Positions 9,476 to 23,400 of a DNA stretch of 64,000 nt are shown here, one piece after another; the stretch's first letter is position 1, and every line of letters starts with the position of its first letter. The notes under the pieces were generated by a model. It did no database searches. It was not told the DNA's origin and saw only the letters and a program-made list of their open reading frames with translations. The translations under genes and the position numbers were made by a program. The DNA comes from Kryptolebias marmoratus (lineage: Eukaryota > Chordata > Actinopteri > Cyprinodontiformes > Rivulidae): assembly GCF_001649575.2 (NCBI RefSeq), contig NC_051437.1, positions 16,572,606-16,636,605 of the forward strand, in the 5' to 3' direction.

Positions 9476-12400
9476 TAAAATGCAGAGTAGAACACCTTAA
9501 AAAACAAAGTGTAATTCTTTTCTAGCTGTTGTTAGAGTCGCTGGTAGTATAAGAAAACGTAACAACACTAGGAGTTTAAACCGCCGTTATACAACAACAA
9601 CATAAAGAGCAGGTCTGTGTTCAGCATCTCCTTCTCTAACTTTCTTTCTCTCACATTGAACAGAAAACACTCTTTTCTGACCCGGATCATTTCTTTCTCC
9701 TCAGCTTCTCCAGCCCACCAACCCCTTTAGCCCCCTCAACTTCCTCGTGGATCCCAAATCCTTCCCAGATGGCCTGTTGTGAAACCTCCTTGTAGGTTCA
9801 GATGCACATATCCCAGAGCCTGCGGAGCACTTGATGTTCCCCAGGAGGCCGCTGCAACCTGCCAGTTGCAACATCAGCAGGCAGGACTTGAAACTGCTAG
9901 GTGGGTCGGTGCAACCTCCCGCTAGTTGCTCCCAGAGATTCAACATACGTCATTCACAAAATAGGTGGAAGATAGAAGGAGATAAAAGACAGATAAACAC
10001 GCTAAACTCTAAGCATGTCCAACATTCTGCTTGTCTTTGTCTTTTCCTTTTAAAAGTGACATTGAGGTCCCTTTTAATTCTTCCACTTTCCCTTACTGAC
10101 ACACACACATAACCAGAAGCTAACTCCTAAACAGATCGGGCCACAAGTAAAAAACAATATTTATCCCTCACTGTGTAAAGTACTGCTGCACTTTCCGCTG
10201 TTGCTAAATGTGTACAATTAGGTGTTTAAGGCACTTAAACTGTAGTTGGTTTGACTCCTTCGGGGTTTGCTGTCTACGATGAGACTTTTGAATACAAACT
10301 GAGTGCGAAGAGCAACATTTACTTTATGTGGCTCCATCACTGGGCATTAGCAGGCGGGAGACTCCTGCTAAAGGCCACAAAAAGTAGGGGTGCAGAGAGT
10401 GCTGCAGTACCCTCTGATGGATCCCAGAGGACATGCATGTCCAAAGTCATGGTTAAAGAATGACTGAAAAAACAAACAGATTTCATTAGTGCTGCATATG
10501 TTTAAATTCTAACAATATTTTGATATTATTATTAGTTTTGAAAATTGTTTTTTATCTAGAGGATGTAGGTGATGAACTGATGTGAGCAGGCAGAGAAGCA
10601 ATGCATCATGACTGCAGTTTTATAGATATTGTAATTATTTAGGATCACGTTTACTGCCAGTGTGCATTTCATTGCATATATTTGGGATCATGCGTATTCA
10701 CTCTCTCACCCATATTCACACCTGCTCACAGAACCCTACCACACCAACCTAAATATGTTACAAAGGTTTTGCTCCGGCACTGAAATTAGACAAGAACATA
10801 GACATTTCAAATGTGCAAACAAAAAAAAAAGTGAGCATCAGTGTTTTCCGGTTGAACTCTGGGGTTTTCATTGACTTGTAGGTATGATGAAGGTGACTGT
10901 TCTGACTGTACTACTTCATCTCAAAAGCTTAACTTTTACATTGTTCAAAGTTCTTAAATGAGTTGCCTTTTTGCCCAACTTTAATGTAAAGTAACCAGAA
11001 AATGTGCTTTAAATGAATGTCCACCTGCCTTAAAGTGATAGTTCAGGTCCTCTGAAGTTTGGTTCTGTAAAAAATAAAAGTTATGAACAATTGATATTGC
11101 CACTTGAAAAGTAAAAAATATAACTTCAAACTTATAAATGTTGCGTCTCATATGGTCAGATACGTGGAAATAATGCACTGGCTTGAATAAAACAGTACAG
11201 CTGTAGTTTTAAATTGTGTCCTTCCTTCAGACACCCAAGAACATGTGTTCCTTGTATGCCACCACAACTAAACACATTAAACTTACAGCTTGCTAATGTG
11301 ATTGTGCCTACTGGCAATATAGGCGAACCTGACATTAAGTATGGGTAAATCTGTTTCATTTGAAGCATAAAGAGCCTCCTTAGGTCCATTATTAAACAGT
11401 TCCTCTTGGGGGCAGTTTTAAAGATTTGAACTTGTACAGCTTGAGCAGGAACCCGGTGAGGGGAGGAGATGGCTATCTGGAGCCATGGGGCGCGTTGGGG
11501 GTGGAAAGAGGGTCGTTTTTCTTTGACAAAAGTGCCGAAACGGGGTCTGCCTGTGAGGTAGGGCTTGGGGAGATTCTTGTGACAGTACTTTCATGTATTC
11601 ATTTGTATGTGTGTGGTTTGTTCTGTGATTTGAGACAGTCACCGTTTGGCCCCTGCACGCATATTAGCACACATCTGGATATACTTCTTTACTTCTTCTC
11701 AAACGGTTACACCTACATACAGTCTGCCATGCTGCCATCTTAAGACTTGAAGATAAAGTCAGTGATATATGCATACACACACACAGACACACAGTTGCAC
11801 CACCTGCTCAAGATTTGCAGCAGTTATTTTCAAATTCATAATTTCTGTCATACAGTATTTATTTGCTCCCATATGAGTAACAGCGTCAGTGTCAGATGAT
11901 GCAGCCTGCGTGGGGGTTTCTTGTCGAAGCTCAGTGGACAAATCCATAAAGATTTTACTGCTCTGCTCAGGTGGGCTTGTCTGTGAGGTTTAGACGCTTA
12001 ATGCTGTGCAGGTGGGGGGCTCTTGTGTCTACTCTTTAAAGAGCAACTTAACTCGTCATTGTCAGAAATCACCTGAAAACGATGAGTTAAGGTTTAGATC
12101 GGGGTATGAGGTCCGTGGAGGCCGGGTGGTGAGCAGCACTAATTCACACCAGCCTCGAGCCAAAGTAACACTCAGCATCGGTCTGTTAACTCGTGCTCCG
12201 GGGCATGTCCTGTCATGTGTGCCTGTCAGTTACACTCGGTGGTTTCATACACTGGCGTTGGATCGGCCATGTCAGTCAGACTACGGGTTGTTTATCTTCC
12301 GTCTGCATGGTGCTGATGAGTTACACACAGGGAAATAACATACATCTTTTTTTCTTGTTTTTTTCTGAACAATGCCGTTTGTACTGTGTGGGTTCATTCT

Positions 12401-12980
12401 TTTTAGTTAAACAAATTGCCTTTGAAGTTCAATGCATGCATCCCAAATTATCTAACTTTATGTGCAATTTCATGCGATATCTTACATAATCTGTAAACTC
12501 CTGTTGTGAGGGAGTTGACTCCAGGGGTTGCCTCTTTGGAGGGGTTGATATTCAGTGATTAATTTCTCACAGGTTCATTAAAATCTGCTCAGTGTTCGCA
12601 CAAGATATTTTGCTAAAGGTGCAGACAAACGAATTCACACACACAGACACAGGCCAAAACATCATTGTCCTGCCTTCACTTTCAGGTGATAACTAGCAGT
12701 ATGATGACATGGTAAGCAATGCATAAATCCAAAAAGTTCTTCTTGTCTCCTGAGTGCCTGATGATGTTTATAGTAGTCAACATTAGCAGTGATGAAGAGG
12801 AAGTTGTAAAGGTGACTAAAACAATTATTGTTAATGATGAAGGGAAATGCTGTGCTTTCCACTGATGGCAGACAGAGAACTCGCTTGATCATAAAGGATT
12901 TTTTTTTCAAGTTGTGTAAATAACTATGGATTTCTATGTAAATAACCATCTAATACAAAAGTGATAGTGCTGTAAAAGTT
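9476..12980. other. Intergenic, no gene seen
   Basis: No gene or named repeat recognised. Bases 9690-9950 are richer in GC and contain short imperfect internal repeats (gcaacctgccagttgcaac, gcaacctcccgctagttgc). The other open frames are short and unconvincing. Confidence 0.35.
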
Positions 12981-12984
12981 TATA

Positions 12985-13115
12985 AGAAGGTTTTAGCATG
13001 AACTGCTACAAAGCTTCTGAGATTGGAGTTGTTTAAAGATGGAGGAAATCTGCTTTGGAACTGGTCAAACATCATCAGCTCATCTCCCCATAGAGAACAT
13101 CAGCCCGATAGTCCA
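12985..13115 (+). repeat. Dispersed repeat, family B, fragment
   Basis: Shares the pattern 'tgctac... gattggagttgtttaa... ggtcaaac' with the better copy at 45595-45845. Short and decayed; family name unknown. Confidence 0.35.
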
Positions 13116-13274
13116 AACTGATGACTGATGTCTACTACAAGTAAGATATTGATTACCTTACATTTTGCATGTTTCCTTTGCAATTCTGTATTACTATTCT
13201 GGCAATGTTTAATGCAACTAAATGCATTTAATTTGAAATAATTGAAAATGTTATGGGAGCTGCAAAATTGTACA

Positions 13275-13505
13275 GGTAAATGGCACTGTTGCCTCACAGC
13301 AAGAGGGTCCTAGGTTCAAAACTTTGCAGGTTTTTCCTTATGCATGCATTTTCCTCCTACTGTCTATCCAGAATCATGCAGGTTGGGTAAACTGGAGTTT
13401 TTAAACAGACCTTAAGGTGGTTGTGTGTGCATGATTGTGAGTATCCATGTCGGCACTAACATGACTTCACAACCTGTCCAGAATGCATCCCGCCTCTCAC
13501 AGTTT
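13275..13505 (+). repeat. tRNA-like-headed interspersed repeat (common teleost type), decayed
   Basis: Begins 'tggcactgttgcctcacag' then 'caagagggtcctaggttcaaa', continues through 'tttcctcctactgtc', and ends 'cctgtccagaatgcatcccg'. The order matches a very common fish interspersed repeat that starts with a GTGGTTAGCACTGTTGCCTC head. A second fragment of its 3' half lies at 48925-49060. Identification is from memory of the pattern. Confidence 0.55.
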
Positions 13506-16500
13506 TTTTTCTTGTGCAGTTTTCTATATTAAACTCATAGATTCACAATCAGAAATCAAGATCATGGGAGAAAAAGTTTGAAGGCAGGATTTTTTGAAAT
13601 ACACATGATTAGCACATTTTATGTAAATTTCAGTGCAGAAAAAAGGTGATGTTACTTTATTTTTATGTTATGTTAAGAAGTATGACAAGAAGACACTCAT
13701 TTTTTTACTTAAATTGGTGAAATTTGAAGTTTTCTATGTGCTAGTTTTTGCACAATTTTGCCTGAAATTTCACAACAAAATGCAAGGTCATTTTTAGGCA
13801 ATGAACCAGAAATGTCACACTAAATATTTCTCAAGAAAATACCGTTCCAATTTCAGCATTCACAGAGCCTCTGTATCCTGGAGAAAGAAAAAGAGTAGTA
13901 CAAGGAGTGGGCAGAAGAGAACAGGGCAGCCCACCCATCGCCGTCCAACATGCGGAGGGCAGATGTACAGCACTGCTTCCAGAGTACAAAAGGTTGATCT
14001 AAATAGGAGCCAGCTGATGTTGGCCTTCTCTCCTCAGAACTGGTCGTCCCAAAGTCTGGTCCTCCATCTTTTGCTCATCTTTGTAGGCTGCTATCACTAA
14101 TCCTCTCACATCGTTGACCTATGACTCGGTGCCCATACTTTTTCACATCTACACCCATCGCTCTTTTGTTCTGCTTTGGCCGAGTGTATGTGTGGCAGAT
14201 CTCAGGGGCTCAGGTAAGGTATAAATCCATTGCAGCTCTGACATCTCGCAGCCTCTGGTTCCCATTTGGTCAGATGCCCTGCAATCAGTCACTCCTGCTC
14301 TTCTCCGTCTCTTCTTCATTGTTCTCAACCTGGAGACGTCTCCAAAACCTTGGGAATTTCACGATTTAAAAATTAATATCATGTGTTTCGCAAACATCCA
14401 CGTCCAAAGCAGGGATATAAAGTCGGATCATCTCTCCTTTGTATTTTATTATATCTTGTATGCGGTGGTGTTAAACTGACATACATATTTAATAATAGCA
14501 TGAGCCAACTCGGAGTGTATTGTTACTGACAGCTTCTAGCCGGGCACCGAGGGGAATGAGTTCTCTCTTAGTTCTTTCATCTCAAAGCATATCAGCTTGA
14601 TCTGCGAAGCCACTTAATGTGGGCATGTGTTTCCCTGTGCTATCAGCCCACTACAAGGCACAGATACACACATACACACTGAACAGGGAAGAAAGCATCT
14701 GTTTTAAATCACTCACAGAACCGACTACTGATAAGGCAGTCTCTGGGATTTACAGGACCCTTAATTTGATGTTCATGCAACATCATTTAAGCTGTTGCAG
14801 TTGGCCACTTCTCTTGAAAGTTGGCCACTACTAGCTCAAGTGAAGCCAATGTAAATAGTTTACACATAGTTTCAGAGGTAACGCTATAATCCATACATGT
14901 TGTGCATTTGTATTTGGTATGTCTAAAACTGAAAGCAAGCATTTAACACAAACTCATAGAAAAGGAATAAATAGGGAGGGTTAAAACCAAAACTTGCCAC
15001 AGATCACCAAAAAAGTACACATGGGAGCTCAAAGTTGAAGCAAGAAAAGGAAGAAAGTCACCAAGAGGACCCTAACTCCGGTTTGGAAGCAGATGTTCAG
15101 GCACTAAAATGTTTATGTATTTTAGCAGAGACAGTGATAGGAAAAGTCACACGTTCATCTTCATTCATTCATTTTTTATTCGTTATTGCTATCATTAATT
15201 TTCATTCTAGCATAGAAGAGACCACAGAAAAGCCTCCATTTAAATCTGAGGACCTGATTCAGTAAAAAAAATTGTGCAATTGCGCATCAGTCTGTTTCAC
15301 ACACTCGCAAAGAGAGACGTGCGCCTCAAAATGTGTTGCCAATCAAATGACGTCTCACTTTACTGGTGCAGTTTTCTCCCATTTAAATGAGGTTTTACGC
15401 ATTCATTTAGAAAGAAAACAATTAAATTTATGCAATATAATGTCAGGTTATAAAACGTCTTATTCTTCTCAAATGGAAATATGGCACAGTAAGCAGTCCT
15501 TGGTCTCAGACGCAAACCATGGGTGCTTTTCTTCATTTATTAGGTGAAAGTAACAAAATGCAGTGATGGTTTGATTTTAAAATCTGACATTAAGAGGTTT
15601 ATCACAAAGTAGCAAATATTACATATTCTGATACAAATTTACCCTCAGCTAGTACTTTTTTCTTCTTTGAGTGAAACAGTTAAAGGGCTAAATCATGCTA
15701 CCAGGTTTCCAGCTGTGCATTAAAAACACCTACATCACCCAGTGATTTAGAAATGCCTTCTCAAAAGCCATTTTTCTCTGATACGGTGAAACATTGTTCT
15801 TTCCGTTTTGAGCTCTTCATTTTTCATCCGAAGCTTATGAGAAGACATTTGTCTCATTCTCCCTGTCCCTCTTCTGCCAGCTGTGTTTGTGGTAGATAGT
15901 CATATTTGGATTGCGCAGTGAGGCCAACTGCAATTTGATGCAAAAGAGGTGCAAATTGTTCACACCTGCTGAACAGGATGGGAGGTTTTGCTCCTGATTA
16001 GCACAGTTTACTTTGTATATCAGACGTTGAGAAGAAACAGATAGAGGGAGCAAAAGAAAGTTGGCGCAAAAGAAACATTTTTACTAAATAAAGCTCTGAG
16101 ATTTTTTTCTGAGAGAAGACATAATTCAACATTTCACTGACAGTCCAGAAGAAGTGCCAGTTTGCTGCAGAGATTAAGTCAGTCTTTTTGCTGGACTACA
16201 CGCTTCAACACAAATTATAGCCTGAAATCTGGTGCTCTTCATCAGGAAAAGGTTTTTGTTTTGATGCTGACAGTTTCATGCAGATTAATGAATGCCTTCA
16301 TTAACACTCACACAGTCAAAAGAAAACAATGCATCTGTGATGGGGACTTATGTCCTTTTTTTGGCCTTAATTTGGTATCTTATCTTTGTTGGTGACATAA
16401 AGGCAGTGTCTAACTGGGCTACAATTATTGGAGACTAGTTGGTGGCTCAAACATGACCCAATATTGCAAGAAAATACACAAATTGTCAGTTGCAGTCTCA

Positions 16501-16595
16501 CTAAATTCTGTGTCTGTCTTTGCAGTGTCTGTTAACCAATTTTAACATAACTTTTAGAAAATAATGACTGGGTGTACATGCACAACTTATTAACT
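13506..16595. other. Intergenic, no gene seen
   Basis: No gene, RNA or named repeat recognised. Open frames in 13801-14369, 14619-14834, 15035-15547 and 16162-16395 are short, and none shows a conserved motif or splice-joined family match. Confidence 0.35.
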
Positions 16596-16599
16596 TTTG

Positions 16600-16810
16600 G
16601 ACTCATCCTGATTTGACAGTTATTACAGTTAATAGACGTTAGCCAATACAAAAATCGCTATAGCCCAGTCAGTTTTACAGATATAGACCAAAATTGCATT
16701 TTGTTTTTGTAGCCGAGAGTCATCTCCAACACATACCCCAAGTGCTAACAGATCACATGACACATTTGTTTAACATTTTGGTCTGCAAGGTGACAGGGGA
16801 TATACATTCA
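16600..16810 (+). repeat. Dispersed repeat, family A, copy 2 (3' half)
   Basis: Contains 'cagtcagttttacagatat', 'gagagtcatctccaacacat' and 'gtgctaacagatcacatgac', in the same order as the other family A copies. More decayed than copy 1. Confidence 0.5.
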
Positions 16811-17444
16811 TTCCTATAACAACTGAAATCAAAATGGTCAATTGAGCTTGTTAGTGAGCAAGCTTGATTTCCTATTTTCTGCCTCTGGGTTGAGTTTTTT
16901 CATGAGCTTTTTTTAATATAATGATGATGATAATGCTGTAGCACACTTACAAACTGATTGTGCACCAGACTACAGGCTACAGCTGTGTGTCAGTATGACA
17001 GAAATGCTAACAATGACTGCTCAATAAATGAGGCACTGCTATAGCAGAGCACTAGAGAGTCATGTGGCAGCAAGTATAGTCAGATTTGTTTGGATATTTG
17101 GGATGTAGATATTGTCTGGCCTGATTGTCCACAAATTTCTATTTATATAAAATAAACAATCTGGTACACTCTGCTGATGACCTTATCTTGGTCGCCTCAG
17201 TTTGTGCAGCAGCAAGATTCTATATCAGCTCACTTTGATTTATGAGCTTGTTTCTCCAAACGCAACTAGGCTGAGGCCACAACTTCACAATAAATCTATT
17301 AAAAGAAAACTGATATATGACCAAACACTATGCAGCTACATATGTAAAACGTAGCATAAATCTTTGTGTACCTGCATAGAAAACAATGCCAGCTCTTAGA
17401 AATTCAGCCTCAGTCTGAATTCTGTGAAGGAAATCAAAAAGAGC

Positions 17445-17600
17445 AGTCAAGTCAATTTATTTAAAGCACATTTAAAAACAACAGGTCGTAAAAAATGTGC
17501 TGCCACTAGTTATTATACAAAAGAAAAAGGCAAAGGTAAAAACAACATTAAAATCAAGTTAAAAATAAAGTAGTAGCAGAAAGAAGTAAACTTACTGGAC
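17445..17600 (-). mobile_element. LINE 3'-end fragment (CR1/L2/Rex-like), probable
   Basis: 'caatttatttaaagcacatt' followed by 'aaaaacaacaggtcg' and 'tgtgctgcc' resembles the 3' untranslated end of the LINE at 52644 ('tttatttataaggcacttta', 'aaagtgctgtac'). It would be read on the minus strand. No coding part is kept. Confidence 0.4.
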
Positions 17601-19480
17601 CTGTGCTGCACCTTTCCCTCTAAGACTCATGCTGTGTTTAAGCCTTAGGGAAAAAAAGTCTAGGCAAGTATGCAATGACAATGATTCTACCAAAGCATAT
17701 TCAATCAGTTTATCTTAGTCATTAAGGCCTTCCTAAAGCATTTTTTTGAACTTGCTTATCTTAAAATAATAATGTCACAGAAACACAACTCCCCGTAAGA
17801 GGTCAAGCTGAATAACTTTGTGCTTACAGAGTTATGAGCTCTTTGGGAAAATTCTGAAACACAACAAGTCTCCATTTTTTTTGTCACCCGACCAGACTCC
17901 CTTAAAGACTCTAATCTTTTCCTTTGACCAATAAAATAATAAGTTAGAGATTAAGTAACAGCTGAGTAATAACAGGGTTATTTTACACTAAAAGAAGCGT
18001 GTTATGAGTGTTTACAGTAAAGGAAAAGAGCTGTGCTCCCTTTTGAAGCCCAGAGTGCAGCACCTTCACTGAAAACCATCATGTAAACATCCATTATGTA
18101 TTTCTATGAAATTGATGCTGAGAACATAAACAACAAAGACAAAATCCCGAGTCATTTGCCATGAAATGTACTCCTAAACAAACCATTTTGTGCTGCACTT
18201 AAAAGTGATTTTTTTTTTTACCAGTTGGAGAAAAGAATTGCATACATAATATTCAGAATTGAAAAAAAAAACTCTAATTTGAATAAATATATTAAAAAAA
18301 ACAACAACAAATGTTTTACATATTTTAGTTGTTATGGTAAAAAAAACCCACATTGCTAATATTCCTAGAGAATTGTACATAAATTAAAATATTAAACAGC
18401 TTTAATTGTAGCCTTAATTACTGTAAGTAAGATGATAACTTGTGGTCCATTGTTCTTGTAAAAGTCACACAAAAGTTTTTGTTTTGTTTGTGTTTTATTT
18501 TAGCCTATGAAACTGCAATACAAAAACTGGCACTGTAAAAAGTAATGTTGGTAAATATAATGGTTTACAGTTAAAACACGACCAAAATGAAAACTGAGAC
18601 AAGCGACACAGCAGAGCCTGATGATCTGTGACATCCCATACTTTAACAGGTGCAGCCAGTGAGGAAAACAGGACTAGGAGACCGATGGAAAGACTTCAGC
18701 ACCATCACTGCAGTTTAGGTGGGGTATTATTGGAATACATCATTTTCTCTTGTTAACCTTAGTCCTCTTCAGATTGATCAAAAGTAGCCCGACAGAAACA
18801 TGATGAAGCAGTTTTCAATAAAGGTTGTGTTGATGCTAAGTAAAGATCATTGTTTTTGCCCGGAATATAGATTCTATTTAGGCGTCTTCTTTTCTGCTGA
18901 GTTCATAAGGTCTGAGATTGCAGAGGCTGAGCTTAGTGGGGGTAACCACCATGTTGGAGTCCTACCTCCCAGCGTTTGTATATGTGCGTGGGTGTCTGTG
19001 GTACAAAATGCCAACAACTGAACCACATTGGATTTTTATATGCCTGTGGCTAACAGGAGCCAGATGTAGCCACCTACAGGGAGCTTGCCATCAAAACAAC
19101 CATTTTTTTCCTCTTTTTCGCTCTCTGTAATGAGATGTGTGCATACATGCTTACAGGCATGTTTGTTTGTGTGTATATGATTGAGTGAAAATCCCCTGTT
19201 AGCCGCAACAGCATTGATATCAACTCCTTTTCTTTTTAATCAGCATCTAGAACTGTTAGGACTTGCTTGTTTAGCAACACCACACACAGATTCCCTCTTG
19301 GTTTAGGTGACAGAGTTGGAGAATGACAACATGAATGATTTTTGCCACATGAGTAATAAAAGAGAAACAATAGATCGGGGTGTTTCAGAGCTTCAGTTGT
19401 TATCTGGACACTCAGCCACAGTCCTGACAAACAATATCAGGTGTGAGTGAAATTAACTCAGAGTGCAGACTCACCTTCAA
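17601..19480. other. Intergenic, no gene seen
   Basis: AT-rich with homopolymer A runs near 18215-18305. No gene or named repeat recognised. Confidence 0.35.
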
Positions 19481-19489
19481 AAAGACAAA

Positions 19490-19960
19490 AACTCATTTTT
19501 TCAATAATAAGAAATAAACGGCACCAAAACTTACAAAAAAAATAAACAAAAAAACTTCACTCGGAGCATCACGAGGAGACACAATGAGCAGAACTGACTG
19601 TGGCATTGAAGTGACTGAATATAAAGGGCTGAGGGTGAGTGGGAGACTGACAGCAGCTGGAGTGACAGGTAATGGAGAACAGGTGAAGTGGGCGTGGCAG
19701 GCTGAATGGAAAACTACAGAGGAGATGACTGAGGGAGAGTGAAGAGTGGCACAAGGAACACAGAGGGCACAGGGAGCAGAACGATACGGGAACATGTTAT
19801 CAAGAAAGACAAAGAACAAACTTAAACACAAAGGTCACAAGAAAACAGAAGCACAACAACAAAAAATGAAACAAAACACCCAAAACCTGTCAAACAAGAA
19901 GATTCATGAAGTCTTCGTAGGAGGCGAGGCAAGAGCTGAACACAATCACACACAATAAAA
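19490..19960. repeat. Purine-skewed tract, possible decayed retroelement
   Basis: The plus strand is strongly purine-rich (agaaca, gaagtgg, gggagag units), which leaves long open frames on both strands with low-complexity products. It looks like the untranslated part of a fish retroelement, but no coding or LTR motif confirms this. Confidence 0.25.
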
Positions 19961-20322
19961 AGTAAGAATTACCCCAACCTTAGGTCATGTCTTCTGAAAA
20001 TAACAATTTAAGTAGCATTTGATAGTTCACTGAGAATAGTCATTCTCTTATTTTCAGAAGGCGAATATAAATAAGCCTACTGACTAAAGTACATATTAAA
20101 GAAAATCTCACACAAAGTTGTCATTAGAATGAAGATCTCTGTCAGTTTAGATTACAACATTCTCCAGTGAAATGTTAGGTATTCCTTAATGAGCACAGAA
20201 GGTTTTACTTCCCCTTAACATTGGTACATCTTTTGAGTTTAGGAGATTTTTTTTATATGTAACAGATTGTAGATTAGAGGCTTACAGTATTACTCTGAAG
20301 ATGATCAAGTACTGGGCTGAAA

Positions 20323-20328
<6 letters not shown>

Positions 20329-20358
<30 letters not shown>
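20329..20358 (+). repeat. Poly(A) tract
   Basis: About 30 consecutive A bases, just upstream of a Tc1-like end. It could be a simple repeat or a retroposed tail. Confidence 0.8.
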
Positions 20359-20360
<2 letters not shown>

Positions 20361-20439
20361 TTGTCAAAGCCTGACGAACTATGGATCAAGACCAGTTCAA
20401 AAGATCACAAAAATGTCTGGCTCCTTGGAAGCAAAATAT

Positions 20440-20479
20440 AAACTTATTAGGGACAGCTCAAGACTTTTGCACAGTACTG
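20440..20479 (-). mobile_element. Tc1-like transposon terminal fragment
   Basis: Read on the minus strand it starts CAGTACTGTGCAAAAGTCTT next to a TA dinucleotide (20480-20481), then 'gagctgtccc'. This is the form of a Tc1/mariner terminal inverted repeat common in fish. No partner repeat or transposase frame was found, so only one end remains. The inner limit is uncertain. Confidence 0.5.
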
Positions 20480-20482
20480 TAT

Positions 20483-23400
20483 AAATGTGTTTCTCTTAAA
20501 ACTGTCTGACTGCAAAATCAGTACTATGTAAGTATTTTCTTCCAATAATATGTATCTATATATCTTCGCTCATAGATTTTGATGGTTGGGGGTTCTTCTT
20601 GTGGTAGAGCAGTTTGCCATGGTTACTGGTGTTTCTGTCTAACTGCTGGAGTTTTTCTTCAATAAATATTTCTTATAAAAACCACATTATGGCAGTTTTA
20701 TAGGGCAGATTTTAAACTATTGTCTCAGTAAACACACATGTATATAGATTAATGATTTAAAAGAGGGAGCGTAAAGCAAGAGCAGTGGCTGGGAGAGCAG
20801 GGTGAGTGTTAATTGAAAGCGAATGTGTCTGTTCTGGCTGCTGGTCAGAGATGGGCTGGGGTCCCACTTGGCCTCCACTTCAAAGGCCCTGCCCGCCTGA
20901 CTTGAGCGCACCTGCAGCCGGTTAAATCCTGCTCTCATCACTCAGGGCGTGGAGAGACCTCTCTCACAACTTCGAGCTCTCATCGCACTTCTTTGTGCCA
21001 AAGATCCACAATGGCCCGCACTCAAGAATTCAACCGAGAGTACCAGGTACTCCGTACAACTTTCACCACGAAGTAGAACATCAATCACGCAGGGGGACCG
21101 TTCCCGGGGCACCTGCACCGTTAATCACGAAAGCCATGCCACCTCCATCACCGGTCACACGGAGCTCGATCTTACAGTCCGAACTATACAGTATACAGTA
21201 TAGTTTAGGTAAATGTTTAGGTAAATGCAGAGTCATAAAAGCTATATGAAGATAACTTTACAGAGAAACCTTCAGGTTAAATACTATATATTTAATAATT
21301 GCGGTCTCACACTGGAAATTAAAAATCAGTCAACTATGACATCTGCATTTTTAAGATCTTTAAACCATATCTGTATATGTATGCATATACTTTTAATCTT
21401 ATTTTCCAATTGCTCCTTTAATAATGCTTTATTTTTGTCATTGTTATGGTCATTTGAGTGTAAACTTAAAGCTGACAGGCTGGAACAAAAAAGAAAAAGA
21501 TTACGACGCATTTTTTTTAAAACCACACACACGACAGTCAAGACATCTGAAGCCTTATTGTCTGTTTGAACTGAATCATACATTATATTTAATAAAAGTA
21601 ATATATAAACATGGCAGTGTAAAAGAAAAGTACTTTAATAAAAGATCTGAACAAAGAGTGATTGAACATCATTTAGGTTTTGACAGTGTGAGGAATGCAG
21701 GAATGAGAAGTGAAGATGAAGAGGCCAAAAAAAAAAAAGACTGCAGGCATTTTTTTTTTTTTTTAAGTTTTGCTATTTCAGTTCATATAAAACAAAAACT
21801 GCATAAACAAGTGTTGTAGTTTGGAATATCTTGTCTTGGTCAACCGATAACACTGTATTAATGCTAATCCTACAGAGTCCTCATCTGTTCTCTGTTCTCA
21901 TCACATTAAATGTGTTAAAGATTCACTTTCCTGAAAACAACCAAGAACACCTTCCTTCTTTTTTACTGTTTTTATACAAACTGATTCAGTATTCACCTAG
22001 AACAAACATTTTCTTGTCAAGAATAACCTCCAGTCACATTTGATTCCTGCTTTTTCCCTCTCCAACAATATCCTGAAAATAAGTCTTATTCTATTATAGA
22101 AATTATGACAAGTTTAATTTGGTCAGCTCATTAATTTTAAGATTCCCTCATTTATCTTTTATGTCACAGTAAATCATGCAGCAGGACTAATCACTGCCTG
22201 TTTGCATTTTCTGTTATGAAGAAGCTTAGATTCATTTATTACCATTTTAATCAAAACGTTATACTGTTTTTATGTAAGGAGTAAGATTTGACATGAACCT
22301 AGGTCAAATCAGTATTTCTGAATGTATCAGAGAACTCCAGATTTATATAAAACCTGCCAGAAGAATTGGGTCCTGATTTGTATTTAAACCTGCTGTGATA
22401 CAATAGCTTGACTCAGCTTGACCTTTATGAACCATAAAACAAAAAATGCTAAAACCTAACAAGATTGCAACAATTTAGGGCCTAATCTGGAGCAGAGTTA
22501 CTTCTGTGTACTATATATAGTGATGAAAGTGCATTTATGCCTATTTTGCAAAAGAAATGTGCACGTCATGACTTTCTAACTGCTGAGGAACAACACTATA
22601 AGCTCTAATTAACAGCCACCTTGTAAAAACACAGGTCATATGAATTTACGGTGGCATTCAGCTCGAATCGGATTAACTGGATGATATTATCAGACATCTT
22701 TCCTTATTAGAAACAGCTATCATGAGTAACAGTGACTCATATTTGGCCTCATCAGTTCCACGCCCAAGTCTAGATTCCCCAAGAACATTCAGCACTGCGC
22801 TGCTTTTTGACTGTAAAGTTAAAGTTTAATAAAAGTTCCAGACTGAACTTTTGGCTTTGATTACAACTTTTTGCATATCATGCATCCTTCAAGCCCCCGC
22901 ATAAATGTATGGCTTTACATTACTTCGCATGGCACATTTTTGCTCAATTTCTAAATTATTAAATGGATAGACAAGCTCACTCTTGAGGCTGATTCATTTT
23001 TTTATTTCATAAAAATTTGTCAGGGAGGAAAAAAAAAAAAAACCTTCCCGTTTTAGTACATTGATTCACTGTTCCCTTTGCTAACTCAGCTAGCCACCAT
23101 GTGACTGACGGCTGACCTACAGTGCATGTCACACAGACGGTTCCCTAAAACAGGAAAACACTCAGCACGAGCTCAGTTTTACTCAGCAGAAGCCAGGACA
23201 GTGTCTGTGCTGTAAATCTTACCAGCATCCATAAAGGTAAATATCAATTATGATCACTTTAAAGCATTTCACGTCTTGAATTGTAAATGTAAAAGGAATT
23301 GGGGATCAAGGTTGTGGTTTTAAAAGCGTGGACTAAATATGTCTGGTTATCTGTGTTCATTGATGTCCCAGTCCATGTTTACCCAGTAAGACATTCCAAA

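Noticed and set aside
19493..19831. 112-codon minus-strand frame rich in Cys, Leu and Ser
   Set aside because: Product of a purine/pyrimidine-skewed tract; low complexity and no conserved motif.
21185..21206. Near-palindrome ACTATACAGTATACAGTATAGT
   Set aside because: Two mismatched positions, AT-rich, and no flanking context to suggest a site or element.
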